Shown here one piece after another: positions 55,955 through 64,000 of a stretch of 64,000 nucleotides of DNA; the stretch's first letter is position 1; the number at the start of each line of letters is the position of its first letter. A model generated the notes under the pieces. The model saw nothing but the letters and a program-made list of their open reading frames with translations, ran no database searches and was not told the DNA's origin. The DNA comes from Jiangella alkaliphila (lineage in GTDB: Bacteria; Actinomycetota; Actinomycetes; Jiangellales; Jiangellaceae). The position numbers and the translations under genes are program-made. Where the stretch lies: NCBI RefSeq assembly GCF_900105925.1, contig NZ_LT629791.1:4372001-4436000 (forward strand), in the 5' to 3' direction.

Positions 55955-57330
55955 GTGAGCAGTTCCCGGCGGAGGCCCTCGAGGCCGACGCCGAGGCGCC
56001 GGCCGACGTCTACACGCCGACCGTCGCCGTGGTCGGCCGGCCCAACGTCGGCAAGTCCACCCTGGTCAACCGCATTCTCGGCCGCCGCGAGGCGGTCGTC
56101 GAGGACGTGCCGGGGGTCACCCGCGACCGCGTCGCCTACGACGCCGCGTGGGCCGGGCGGTCGTTCACGCTGCTCGACACCGGCGGCTGGGATCCCGAGG
56201 CGAAGGGCATGGCGGCGCGCATCACGGCGCAGGCCGAGGTCGGCATGGTCGCGGCCGACGTCGTCATGTTCGTCGTCGACTCCACCGTCGGCGCCACCGA
56301 CACCGACGAGGCGGTCGCGAAGCTGCTGCGCCGGTCCGGCAAGCCGGTGCTGCTGGTGGCCAACAAGGTCGACGGTGCCAGCGGCGAGGCCGACGCCACG
56401 GCGCTGTGGAACCTCGCGCTGGGCGAGCCGTACCCGGTGTCGGCGCTGCACGGCCGGGGGAGCGGCGACCTGCTCGACGCCGTCGTCGCCGCGCTGCCCG
56501 AGGCGCCGCCCGAGTCGTTCGACGGCGCCGAGGGCGGGCCGCGGCGGGTCGCGCTGGTCGGCAAGCCGAACGTCGGCAAGTCCAGCCTGCTGAACAAGCT
56601 GGCCGGCGAGGACCGCGTCGTCGTCGACTCCGTCGCCGGCACCACCGTCGACCCGATCGACGAGCTGATCGAGCTGGGCGAGCGCGAGTGGCGATTCATC
56701 GACACGGCCGGCATCCGCCGCCGGGTGAACGAGGCGACCGGCGCCGAGTACTTCGCGTCGCTGCGCACGGCGGCGGCGCTGGAGCGGGCCGAGGTCGCCG
56801 TCGTGCTGGTCGACGCCAGTGAGCCGATGGCCGAGCAGGACCTGCGGATCATCTCGATGGTCGTCGACGCCGGCAGGGCGCTGGTGCTGGCGTTCAACAA
56901 GTGGGACCTGCTCGACGAGGAGCGCCGCGAGGTGCTGGACCGCGAGATCGACCGGCAGCTGAGCCGGGTCACCTGGGCGCCGCGGATCAACGTCTCCGCC
57001 CGCACCGGCTGGCACGTCGACCGCCTGGTCAAGGCGCTGGACACCTCGCTCGCGGGCTGGGAGCAGCGCATCTCGACCGGCCGGCTCAACGCGTTCCTCG
57101 GCCAGCTGGTCGCGGCGCACCCGCACCCGGTGCGCGGCGGCAAGCAGCCGCGGATCATGTTCGCCACCCAGGCCGACACCCGGCCGCCGCGGTTCGTGCT
57201 GTTCACCACGGGGTTCCTGGAGCCGTCGTACCGGCGGTTCGTCGAGCGGCGGCTGCGCGAGGAGTTCGGCTTCGAGGGCACGCCGATGGAGATCGCGATG
57301 AAGATCCGAGAGAAGCGCTCCCGGTCATGA
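55951..57330 (+). CDS. der: ribosome-assembly GTPase Der (EngA)
   Basis: A 459-residue GTPase with two G domains and a C-terminal KH-like domain. The P-loops are GRPNVGKST (about 26) and GKPNVGKSS (about 204); NKVD (about 144) and NKWD (about 317) bind guanine. It acts in 50S subunit assembly. A GTG start overlaps plsC by 4 nt, and its stop overlaps the ligase ATG (ATGA). Confidence 0.97.
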   Translation: MSEQFPAEALEADAEAPADVYTPTVAVVGRPNVGKSTLVNRILGRREAVVEDVPGVTRDRVAYDAAWAGRSFTLLDTGGWDPEAKGMAARITAQAEVGMVAADVVMFVVDSTVGATDTDEAVAKLLRRSGKPVLLVANKVDGASGEADATALWNLALGEPYPVSALHGRGSGDLLDAVVAALPEAPPESFDGAEGGPRRVALVGKPNVGKSSLLNKLAGEDRVVVDSVAGTTVDPIDELIELGEREWRFIDTAGIRRRVNEATGAEYFASLRTAAALERAEVAVVLVDASEPMAEQDLRIISMVVDAGRALVLAFNKWDLLDEERREVLDREIDRQLSRVTWAPRINVSARTGWHVDRLVKALDTSLAGWEQRISTGRLNAFLGQLVAAHPHPVRGGKQPRIMFATQADTRPPRFVLFTTGFLEPSYRRFVERRLREEFGFEGTPMEIAMKIREKRSRS

Positions 57331-58310
57331 TGCCGCGGCCGGACACCATCACCCCGATGATGGCGACCCTGTCGCCGGAGCTCCCGGCCGACGACGGCGG
57401 CTGGGGCTTCGAGGTGAAGTGGGACGGTGTCCGGACCATCGCGTACATCCAAGACGGTGCGATCAGGCTGTCCAGCCGCACGCTGCGCGACGTCACGCGC
57501 GTCTACCCGGACGTGCACGGCGTCGCCGGCGCGATCGGCGGGCGCGACGCCGTGCTCGACGGCGAGGTCGTGGCGTTCGACGACACCGGGCGGCCCAGCT
57601 TCGAGAAGCTGCAGTCGCGGATGAACGTCGAGGTGTCGGGGCTGTCGGACCCGCTCGTGGCCGGCGCGCCCGCGGTGTACGTCCTGTTCGACCTGCTCTA
57701 CGTCGACGACCGGTCGCTCCTGAACGCGTCGTACGAGGAGCGGCGGGCCGAGCTGGACGCGCTGCTGCCGGCCGGCGGCCCGGGCTGGACGGTGCCGGCG
57801 TACGTTCCCGGCGACGGCGCGGCGATGCTGGCGGCGACCAAGGCGCAGCGGCTGGAGGGCGTCATCGCCAAGCGGCTGGCCAGCCGGTACCTGCCCGGCA
57901 AGCGCGGGCGCGACTGGCTGAAGGTGAAGAACGTCAGCCGCCAGGAGGTCGTGATCGGCGGCTGGCTGCCCGGCGAGGGCGGGCTGAGCGGCTCGCTCGG
58001 CGCCCTGGCGATCGGCGTGTATGACGACGACGGCGAGTTCCGCTACGCGGGCCGGGTCGGCACCGGGCTGACGCTGGCCGAACGGCACCGGCTGGCCACG
58101 CTGCTGGCGCCGCTGGTGACGGACGTGAGCCCGTTCATCGGCGCGCAGCCCGACAAGCCCGGCTGCGTGTTCGTCCGCCCGGAGCTGGTCTGCGAGGTCG
58201 CGTTCGCCGAGTGGACCGCGATCGGAACGCTGCGCCACCCCGCCTACAAGGGGCTGCGGCACGACAAGCCGGCCCGCGACGTCGTCCGCGAAATCGCCGG
58301 GCTGTCATGA
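57327..58310 (+). CDS. ATP-dependent DNA ligase (LigD ligase-domain type)
   Basis: A 327-residue stand-alone ligase. The adenylated Lys31 is in FEVKWDGVR, motif III is LDGEVVAFD (about 70), motif [14 protein letters not shown] (about 177) and motif V WLKVKN (about 196). A C-terminal OB domain follows. There are no primase or phosphoesterase domains, so it is not a full LigD; such free ligases serve end-joining or base-excision repair. It is fused translationally to der by overlap, an odd partner. Confidence 0.93.
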   Translation: MMPRPDTITPMMATLSPELPADDGGWGFEVKWDGVRTIAYIQDGAIRLSSRTLRDVTRVYPDVHGVAGAIGGRDAVLDGEVVAFDDTGRPSFEKLQSRMNVEVSGLSDPLVAGAPAVYVLFDLLYVDDRSLLNASYEERRAELDALLPAGGPGWTVPAYVPGDGAAMLAATKAQRLEGVIAKRLASRYLPGKRGRDWLKVKNVSRQEVVIGGWLPGEGGLSGSLGALAIGVYDDDGEFRYAGRVGTGLTLAERHRLATLLAPLVTDVSPFIGAQPDKPGCVFVRPELVCEVAFAEWTAIGTLRHPAYKGLRHDKPARDVVREIAGLS

Positions 58311-58340
58311 CCATGGAGCTGGCATGATCAGGCAGCTGGC

Positions 58341-59591
58341 ATGACCGAGGAGCTGTCGCTCGCGCAGGCCCGCCGGGTCGCGCTGCGTGCGCAGCTCCTG
58401 GACCGGCCTCCGTCTGGGCCCGCGACGGCCGGAGCCGTGACGGCAGCTCGCGTGCGGTCGGTGCTGCGGGCGCTCGGCGCGGTGCAGCTGGACGCCGTCA
58501 ACGTGCTGGTCCGCTCGCACTACCTGACGCTGTACTCGCGGCTGGGGCCGTACGACCCGGCGCTGCTGGACGACGTCGTGTACCGGCGGCGGCAGGGGTT
58601 CGAGTACTGGGGGCACGCGGCCTCCCTGCTGCCGGTCGAGCTGCAGCCGGCGCTGCGCTGGCGGATGACGCGGCGGGCGGAGCATGCGTCCTGGCAGCGG
58701 TTCCGCGACCGGGTCGAGCGGGAGCGGCCCGGGTATCTGGCCGCGCTGGAGGCGGAGGTCGCGGCGCGCGGGCCACTGGCCTACACCGACCTCGCCGACA
58801 AGGCGCAGCGCGACCGGTCCGCCCTCGGCGACAAGTACACCGACTCGACGCTGCTCTGGTACCGCTGGTCCGACGGCAAGTCCGCGCTCGAAGGACTGTT
58901 CGACGCCGGCGAGCTGGCCGCGGCCGGGCGGCGCGGGTTCGAGCGGCTCTACGACCTGCCCGCACGGGTGCTGCCCACGCCGGTGCTGTCGGCGCCGACG
59001 CCGTCGCTGGAGGACGGGCAGCGCGAGCTGGTGCGCCGGGCGATGGCCGGGCTGGGCGTGGCGACCGCCCGCGATGTCGCCGACTACTTCCGCACCCCCG
59101 GCGTCGAGACCCGGGCCCGGCTGCGCGAGCTGGTCGCGTCCGGTGAGTTGACCCCGGTGCGGGTCGAGGGGTGGACCGACCCCGCCTGGCTGGCGCCGGT
59201 CCCGATCCCGCGGTCCGTCGACGCGCGGGCGCTGCTGTCGCCGTTCGACTCGCTGCTGTGGGAGCGCTCCCGGGTACAGCGGCTGTTCGGGTTCCGGCAC
59301 AGCTTCGAGCTGTACGTCAAGCCCGAGAAGCGCGAGTTCGGGTACTTCGTGCTGCCGTTCCTGCTGGGTGAGGCGCTGGTGGCGCGGGTGGACGTCAAGG
59401 CGGATCGGTCGGCCGGCCGGTTGCTGGTGCCCGGCGCGTTCGCCGAGTCCGGCGCCGATCCTGGCCTGGCTGTGCCGGCGCTGGCGGACGAGCTGCGTCG
59501 GCTGGCCGGCTGGCTCGGGCTGGACGCGGTCGAGGTGGGGTTGCGCGGCTCGCTGGCGGAGCCGCTGCGGCGGGCGCTGCGCTCGTCGTGA
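58341..59591 (+). CDS. YcaQ/AlkX-type DNA glycosylase
   Basis: A 416-residue HTH_42 (winged-helix) protein closely resembling E. coli YcaQ, a glycosylase that unhooks interstrand crosslinks and removes bulky alkylpurines. The catalytic QxD motif is in GAVQLDAVNVLVRSHYLTLY (Gln-Leu-Asp, about 52-54). EYWGHAASLLP (about 94) and LSPFDSLLWERSRVQRLFGF plus REFGYFVLP near the C-terminus also match the family. The ATG 21 nt after a short spacer is used. It follows the ligase closely and may share its transcript. Confidence 0.88.
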   Translation: MTEELSLAQARRVALRAQLLDRPPSGPATAGAVTAARVRSVLRALGAVQLDAVNVLVRSHYLTLYSRLGPYDPALLDDVVYRRRQGFEYWGHAASLLPVELQPALRWRMTRRAEHASWQRFRDRVERERPGYLAALEAEVAARGPLAYTDLADKAQRDRSALGDKYTDSTLLWYRWSDGKSALEGLFDAGELAAAGRRGFERLYDLPARVLPTPVLSAPTPSLEDGQRELVRRAMAGLGVATARDVADYFRTPGVETRARLRELVASGELTPVRVEGWTDPAWLAPVPIPRSVDARALLSPFDSLLWERSRVQRLFGFRHSFELYVKPEKREFGYFVLPFLLGEALVARVDVKADRSAGRLLVPGAFAESGADPGLAVPALADELRRLAGWLGLDAVEVGLRGSLAEPLRRALRSS

Positions 59592-59615
59592 TGCTGCGTT
59601 CGTCGTGATGCTGCG

Positions 59616-60713
59616 CTAGACCCGTCCGGCCGGCACGCGCAGGTGGACGTCGCGCCGCTCGGCGTCGGGCGCGGCGAACGCCAGCAGCCGGGCCGCCTCG
59701 CCCTCCAGCTCGGCCTCCTGGTCGCCGGTGAGCGGGCGGAGCAGCTCGGCCGTCAGGGTGGCGCCGTCGTCGTCGTGCGCCATGGTCCAGAAGCCGGCGA
59801 CCTCGCCGTCGACCAGGACGGCCGGCTCCCAGCCGATGCGCGCGGCGGCGTCCGGCCGGACGAGGCGGGTGCGGTCGGCGTAGGCGAGGACGACGTTGTC
59901 GGCCAGGGCGAGCAGCCGGACCGGCGCGGGCGTGTCAGGATCGGGCCGGGGCGCGTCGGGGAGGTCGAACAGCTCCTCGCCCTGCTCGCCGGTGAACGTG
60001 ACCAGGTCCGGGCGCATCGTCTCGACGACCTCGCGCAGCCGGGTCAGCCCGCTCCACGCCTGGACGTCCTTGACGGTGGCCGGTCCGAAGGCGGCGAGGT
60101 AGCGGCGGATCAGCGTGCTCGGCGGGACGCCGGGGGAGAGCGGGCGGCCGAGCCAGTTGCTGGCCAGCGCGATGTGTGCCGGGCCGTGCCGGTGCCACAG
60201 CCCGTCCGGCGGCGGGTGCACGACCGGCAGCAGCCCCTGCACGGAGCGGGCCAGCGCCGTCGGGTTGTGCTCCGGCCAGCGGGCGGCGAGGGCCCGGCTG
60301 AGCCGCGGGCGCGTGAGCCGGCCGTCGTCGAGGAGGTCCTCCGCAGCCTTGGCCAGCTCCTCCACATCGACGCCGTCGAGGGCCTTGCCCCAGGCGCCGC
60401 GCTGCCAGCGCTCGAGCATCGGTTGCAGCAGTGGGCGCAGCCACAGGTAGTCGTCGGTGGCGACGAGGTGCAGCGTGCCGCGGAACAGCGTCGCGCGGAC
60501 GACGCTGCGGTCCAGCTGCAGCGCCGTCAGCCGCGCGACCGTGAAGCCGTCGATGCGGTTCCACAGCATGACGTACGGCGGGTCCGGGTCCTGGCCCTGC
60601 AGCCCCACCAGATCGCGGACCACGTCCAGCGCCGGCCGGTCGACGCGGCCGAGCAGGTGCTGCCGTGCGAGCGTCGCGCGGTTCAGCCGCCGCCCGTCGA
60701 GTCGCTGGTGCAT
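59616..60713 (-). CDS. AlkZ-like HTH_42 DNA glycosylase candidate
   Basis: A 365-residue winged-helix DNA-binding protein. The segment LVGLQGQDPDPPYVML (about 36-52) has a Gln-Gly-Gln like the QxQ motif of AlkZ, the glycosylase giving self-resistance in azinomycin producers; many actinobacteria carry relatives of unknown substrate. FRGTLHLVATDDYLWLRP (about 76-93) also fits. The start is at MHQRLDGRRL; the longer frame adds 29 residues. It converges on the AlkX-type gene, 24 nt away. Confidence 0.8.
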   Translation of the reverse strand: MHQRLDGRRLNRATLARQHLLGRVDRPALDVVRDLVGLQGQDPDPPYVMLWNRIDGFTVARLTALQLDRSVVRATLFRGTLHLVATDDYLWLRPLLQPMLERWQRGAWGKALDGVDVEELAKAAEDLLDDGRLTRPRLSRALAARWPEHNPTALARSVQGLLPVVHPPPDGLWHRHGPAHIALASNWLGRPLSPGVPPSTLIRRYLAAFGPATVKDVQAWSGLTRLREVVETMRPDLVTFTGEQGEELFDLPDAPRPDPDTPAPVRLLALADNVVLAYADRTRLVRPDAAARIGWEPAVLVDGEVAGFWTMAHDDDGATLTAELLRPLTGDQEAELEGEAARLLAFAAPDAERRDVHLRVPAGRV

Positions 60714-60738
60714 GTCAGCACCGTAGGCCCGAATACGG

Positions 60739-62760
60739 TCATCCGGTGTCCTCGACACTGTCCCACCTCGAACCGTGACACGGGTCGGGCTCGCGGACAT
60801 ATCGGTGCCCGGTCGGACTGCGCCATCGGGTCGTCCCGTCGGGCTCGCGTTCGACGTCCCAACGGCCGTGGTGTTTGAGGCGATGATGGAGTGCGCACAG
60901 GGTGTGGCAGTTCGCCCGATCGGTCCGCCCGCCGGCGGCGAACGGCACGACGTGGTCGACGTCGCAGGACCGGGCCGGCAAGTGACAGCCGGGCGCGCGG
61001 CAGGACCGGTCGCGCGCGGTGACGAAGTCGGCTAGCGCCTTCGTCGGCCGGTAGCGCTTGCGCCCGTGATCGAGCAGCCGCCCGGTGGCGGGATCGGTGC
61101 GCAGCCACGTCCAGACGCCCTCGGCCGCCAGCTTCCGGGCGACGTGCGCGGGGATCGGCCCGTACCCCTCCAGCTCGCCCGGCTCGTCGGTCAGCCCGGC
61201 CAGCGACGTGAACGGGATGGTCACGTGCACGCTCACCGGCCGCCGCCGCGGGCCGCTGCCGGCAGTAGCTCCCCGCGACCCGGAGCCGCCGGAGTCGGGG
61301 CCGCCGGAGTCGGGGCCGCCGGAGCCGGAGTCGCCGGAGTCGGAGTCGCCGGTCCGGCCGTCGGGTCGCGCGGGTGGGCGCTCGCCGGCTGAGCCGCTGC
61401 GACCGGGCGGCCCGTCCGCTGGGTTGTCGGCCGGCCGGGCGTGCGGAGGAGCGCCTGAGGTGGCGCTGCTCGGGTCGCCGGGTGCGCCGGCGGCGGGATG
61501 CGGCGTGGTTCCGCTGACGCGGGGGACAGCTACGCCCTTCGCGCCCACCTCCCGTGGCGCCGTGGGCGCGCCGGCGTGCGCGGCGTCGCTGGTCGCACTG
61601 GCGTCGGCGTACGCGGTGGCGGCGTTGCCGGGGGCGGTCGTGCCGGGGCCGGCGTGCCTGGGTGGGTCGGCGTGCGCGGCATCCCTGATCGGGCCGGCGC
61701 CGGCGTGCGTGGTGGCGGCGTGGCCGGCGGCGGCGGTCGTGCCGGGGCCGGGGTACCTGGACGCGCCCGTCGTGGCCTTGGCGGGGGCGTTTGTCCCCGG
61801 GCTCGCGTGCGCGGCCGCACCCGTGTGTCGCCCACCCTGATCGGCGACCGCCGTGCTGCCGTCGGCGCAGGCGGCGAGTGCGGTCCAGCCGAGGTCGGCG
61901 AGGGTGTCGGCGCGGCGGTGGTCTTTGGTACGGGCGGGCAGTCCGGCGGCGGCGTCGGCGCGCTTGGCGTCGGCGGCGGCGACGTTCAGGGCGGTGTTGA
62001 GCGCGGTGAGGTCTTCGGCGGGCATCAGTGCTTCGAGGAAGGCCATGCCGTCCGATGCCGGGGTGATGGCGACGTAGCGGTTGTCGCGGGCGCGCTGGTT
62101 GCGTTCTGCGGCCTCGACGGGTGCCAGTTCCTGCAGCAGCCGTTTGATCAGCTTGCGCAGCGCGACGGCGTCCATCGTGGGTGCCTTGGGCAGCACGGCC
62201 GCCTCGACCCGCGCCCGGACGGCCGGTTCCTGGCCGCCGAGTTCGTCGGTGATGACCCGGGCGCGGCGTAGGTCGATCAGTCCCGCCGCCAGTGCGGCGT
62301 GGGTGTCGGGGAAGTCCTCGACCAGCTGGAGCGAGTGCCCGACCTGGTGCTCGGCCTGCCGGGCGGTCACCTGGCACCGTCCGGCGACATCCAGGGCGGT
62401 GTTGGTGACGGGGTTGGCCGACGGGTGCCCGGTCTCGTCGGGCTGCAACTCCGGCCGCGCGGTCAGCCGCGCGAGCACGAGGGCCTTGTTCGCCGCCACC
62501 CAGGCCTCGAGCCGGCCCCAGGCCGCGGCCGCCTCGATGAGGTCCCAGCCGTCAGCGGTGTCGGGCTGGAACCTGTCCAGCATGGCGGCCAGCGCGGACC
62601 CCGGCGGCACGCGCTCCAGGGCGGGCGGGAGGGCCCCGGCCGGACGGTCGGACGCCTCCAGCGGGACCCACTCGTTCCAGTCCGGATGCCACACCACATG
62701 ATCCGCCGTCGCCGGGTCGGACCCGAGCGACAACGCAGTGTGAGTGGCTTCTTCGAACAT
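60739..62760 (-). CDS. DUF222-HNH endonuclease (13E12 repeat family)
   Basis: A 673-residue protein: a DUF222 domain (about 40-300), a long low-complexity linker (about 310-490) and a C-terminal HNH nuclease domain (CRAPGCHLPARSCDVDHVVPFAAGG, split at about 585, then LCALHHRLKHHGRWDV). The linker has two related copies of a 30-residue unit (GPGTTA...AATTHAGAGPIRDAAHA) and Gly/Ser/Asp runs. The start is the ATG giving MFEEATHTAL. These genes are abundant in actinobacteria and probably mobile; the target is unknown. Confidence 0.85.
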   Translation of the reverse strand: MFEEATHTALSLGSDPATADHVVWHPDWNEWVPLEASDRPAGALPPALERVPPGSALAAMLDRFQPDTADGWDLIEAAAAWGRLEAWVAANKALVLARLTARPELQPDETGHPSANPVTNTALDVAGRCQVTARQAEHQVGHSLQLVEDFPDTHAALAAGLIDLRRARVITDELGGQEPAVRARVEAAVLPKAPTMDAVALRKLIKRLLQELAPVEAAERNQRARDNRYVAITPASDGMAFLEALMPAEDLTALNTALNVAAADAKRADAAAGLPARTKDHRRADTLADLGWTALAACADGSTAVADQGGRHTGAAAHASPGTNAPAKATTGASRYPGPGTTAAAGHAATTHAGAGPIRDAAHADPPRHAGPGTTAPGNAATAYADASATSDAAHAGAPTAPREVGAKGVAVPRVSGTTPHPAAGAPGDPSSATSGAPPHARPADNPADGPPGRSGSAGERPPARPDGRTGDSDSGDSGSGGPDSGGPDSGGSGSRGATAGSGPRRRPVSVHVTIPFTSLAGLTDEPGELEGYGPIPAHVARKLAAEGVWTWLRTDPATGRLLDHGRKRYRPTKALADFVTARDRSCRAPGCHLPARSCDVDHVVPFAAGGRTDRANCHTLCALHHRLKHHGRWDVEREPDGTTRWRSPTGHRYVREPDPCHGSRWDSVEDTG

Positions 62761-62872
62761 AGAACTGATGCTAGCCGGACCCACCGACAAGATCAACTCG
62801 GCGAAAATCGGTTGCCCTCCGCGGCCGGATCTGCTCGACTGAACCCACCTTCCAGCGAGAGAGGAGAGCGCC

Positions 62873-62983
62873 ATGCGCCGAGCTTTCGGGTCCACCCCAG
62901 CGACTCCATTCGTCCGAGCAGAGGACTCGAAGCTCATTGCGTACGCTCAACTTGGGAATCCTCGCGCATGTCGACGCCGGTAA
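62873..62983 (+). CDS. 36-codon leader ORF overlapping the ribosomal-protection gene
   Basis: ATG at 62873 with a strong ribosome site (GAGAGGAGAG, about 4-10 nt upstream) opens a frame MRRAFGSTPATPFVRAEDSK... ending in CRRR and TAA at 62981. It overlaps the first 47 nt of the next gene in another frame. It is basic and has no known family. The good ribosome site here, compared with the weaker TTG start of the large gene, suggests translational coupling or attenuation. Confidence 0.5.
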   Translation: MRRAFGSTPATPFVRAEDSKLIAYAQLGNPRACRRR

Positions 62984-64000
62984 GACGAGTCTGACCGAGC
63001 GGCTGCTGTACGCGGCCGGGGTCATCGACGAGATAGGCAGCGTCGACGCCGGGAGCACACAGACCGACTCGCTCGCGCTCGAACGTCAGCGCGGCATCAC
63101 CATCAAGTCCGCCGTCGTCGCCTTCACTGTCGGCGACACGGCCGTCAACCTCATCGACACCCCCGGCCACCCCGACTTCATCGCCGAGGTCGAGCGGGTG
63201 CTCAGCGTGCTCGACGGCGCCGTGCTGGTGGTGTCGGCGGTCGAGGGCGTGCAGGCGCAGACGCGGGTGCTGATGCGCACGCTGCGGCGCCTTCGCATCC
63301 CGACGCTGATCTTCGTCAACAAGCTGGACCGCGCCGGCGCCGACCTGGACGCCGTCGTCGGGCAGCTCCGGGTGCGGCTGACCCCGCGGATCGTCCCGCT
63401 GGGCGCGGCCGTGCGGCCGGGCGGCAAGGACGCCGCGTTCCGCCCGTTCACCGCCGCCGACGACGGGTTCGGCGCCCGGCTGGTGGACGTCCTGGCCGAC
63501 GGCGACGACGCGCTGCTCGCCGACTACGTGGACGACCCGGCGGGCGTGTCGCACCGGCGGTTGCTGCGGTCGCTGGCCCGGCAGTCGCGGCGGGCCGACG
63601 TGCACCCGGTCTTCGCGGGCTCGGCCATCACCGGCGCGGGTGTGGAGGAGCTGACGGCGGGCATCGTGTCGCTGCTGCCCTCGACAAGCGACGACGGCGA
63701 CGGCGGCGCGGAGGGGCCGCCGTCGGGCACCGTCTTCAAGGTCGAGCGCGGCCCGGCGGGGGAGAAGATCGCCTACGTCCGCATGGTTGCCGGCACGCTG
63801 CGGACGCGCGACCGGCTGGTGGCTGGGAAGGTCACCGCGCTCAGCGTCTTCGACGGCGGCGGCGCGCGGCCCGGGCCGGAGGTGACGGCTGGGCGGATCG
63901 CCAAGGTCTGGGGGCTGGGCGCGGTCCGCATCGGCGACACCATCGGAGCGACGGCCGGCACGAACGGCGACGCCGCGGCGCACCACTTCGCCCCGCCCAC
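62937..64000 (+). CDS. OtrA/TetM-type ribosomal protection protein, partial (runs off the window)
   Basis: The first about 354 codons of an EF-G-like GTPase that releases tetracycline from ribosomes. The start is a TTG giving [start]-RTLNLGILAHVDAGKTSL, which aligns with the OtrA opening as I recall it. Switch regions and GTP motifs: AHVDAGKT, TDSLALERQRGITI (about 45), DTPGHPDFI (about 75) and NKLDRAG (about 129). GAGGA lies 11 nt before the TTG. It may confer resistance or act as a housekeeping paralogue. The downstream end is beyond 64000. Confidence 0.87.
   Translation, partial: MRTLNLGILAHVDAGKTSLTERLLYAAGVIDEIGSVDAGSTQTDSLALERQRGITIKSAVVAFTVGDTAVNLIDTPGHPDFIAEVERVLSVLDGAVLVVSAVEGVQAQTRVLMRTLRRLRIPTLIFVNKLDRAGADLDAVVGQLRVRLTPRIVPLGAAVRPGGKDAAFRPFTAADDGFGARLVDVLADGDDALLADYVDDPAGVSHRRLLRSLARQSRRADVHPVFAGSAITGAGVEELTAGIVSLLPSTSDDGDGGAEGPPSGTVFKVERGPAGEKIAYVRMVAGTLRTRDRLVAGKVTALSVFDGGGARPGPEVTAGRIAKVWGLGAVRIGDTIGATAGTNGDAAAHHFAPP

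Noticed and set aside
59570-59612. 17-bp tandem duplication (GCGYTCGTCGTGATGCT) at the AlkX-type stop
   Set aside because: A two-copy slippage duplication over a stop codon with no evident role.

Overview
The window is very GC-rich throughout and codes densely on both strands. GTG starts and 1-4 nt stop/start overlaps (ATGA, GTGA) are common, and there are several F420-type luciferase-like oxidoreductases. It also carries the block xerD-parA-scpA-scpB-rluB-aroH-tyrA-cmk-plsC-der, a typical actinobacterial order. I read it as a chromosome segment of a high-GC Actinomycetota. A Jiangella-like genus is a guess that I cannot test here. No rRNA, tRNA or CRISPR was seen.

Layout. 0-6.3 kb: an F420-type oxidoreductase, a beta-carbonic anhydrase, an LprG-like lipoprotein overlapping a P55-like MFS transporter, and a second MFS pump followed by its TetR regulator with two identical-geometry operators. 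6.4-8.3 kb: a complete IS1182-type insertion sequence with about 53-bp inverted repeats. 8.6-16.5 kb: a ParC-type topoisomerase A subunit, a DinB-like protein, an array of four related two-helix membrane proteins, and a two-component system (all minus strand), facing a LolA/RseB-like exported protein. 17.9-21.6 kb: a restriction-modification island (gamma-class adenine methyltransferase, a PD-(D/E)XK nuclease gene interrupted by an in-frame TAG, and a second nuclease-like protein).

21.9-43.3 kb is a catabolic region. An NCS2 nucleobase permease leads an operon with the three subunits of a xanthine-dehydrogenase-type molybdoenzyme and a CoxG protein. Then come a Phd/PIN toxin-antitoxin pair, a nitrilase-superfamily amidohydrolase, two small regulator units (HxlR with an oxidoreductase, ArsR with an MFS pump), HyuA/HyuB hydantoinase subunits, an MHYT membrane protein, an exported carbonic anhydrase, a CoA-transferase, an M48 protease, and a carbamate kinase overlapping a barbiturase/cyanuric-acid-hydrolase family enzyme. 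Together these suggest uptake, oxidation and hydrolytic opening of a pyrimidine-like or triazine-like ring with recovery of carbamoyl groups. The substrate is inferred, not shown.

43.7-58.3 kb is core housekeeping: fmt-rsmB, GNAT, Nudix, ald, then the xerD to der block ending in an ATP-dependent DNA ligase. 58.3-60.7 kb holds two convergent HTH_42 proteins, one with the YcaQ/AlkX QxD motif and one with an AlkZ-like QxQ motif, so with the ligase this looks like a DNA-repair neighbourhood. The window ends with a 13E12-type HNH endonuclease and the first part of an OtrA/TetM-like ribosomal protection gene, whose TTG start lies inside a 36-codon leader ORF.
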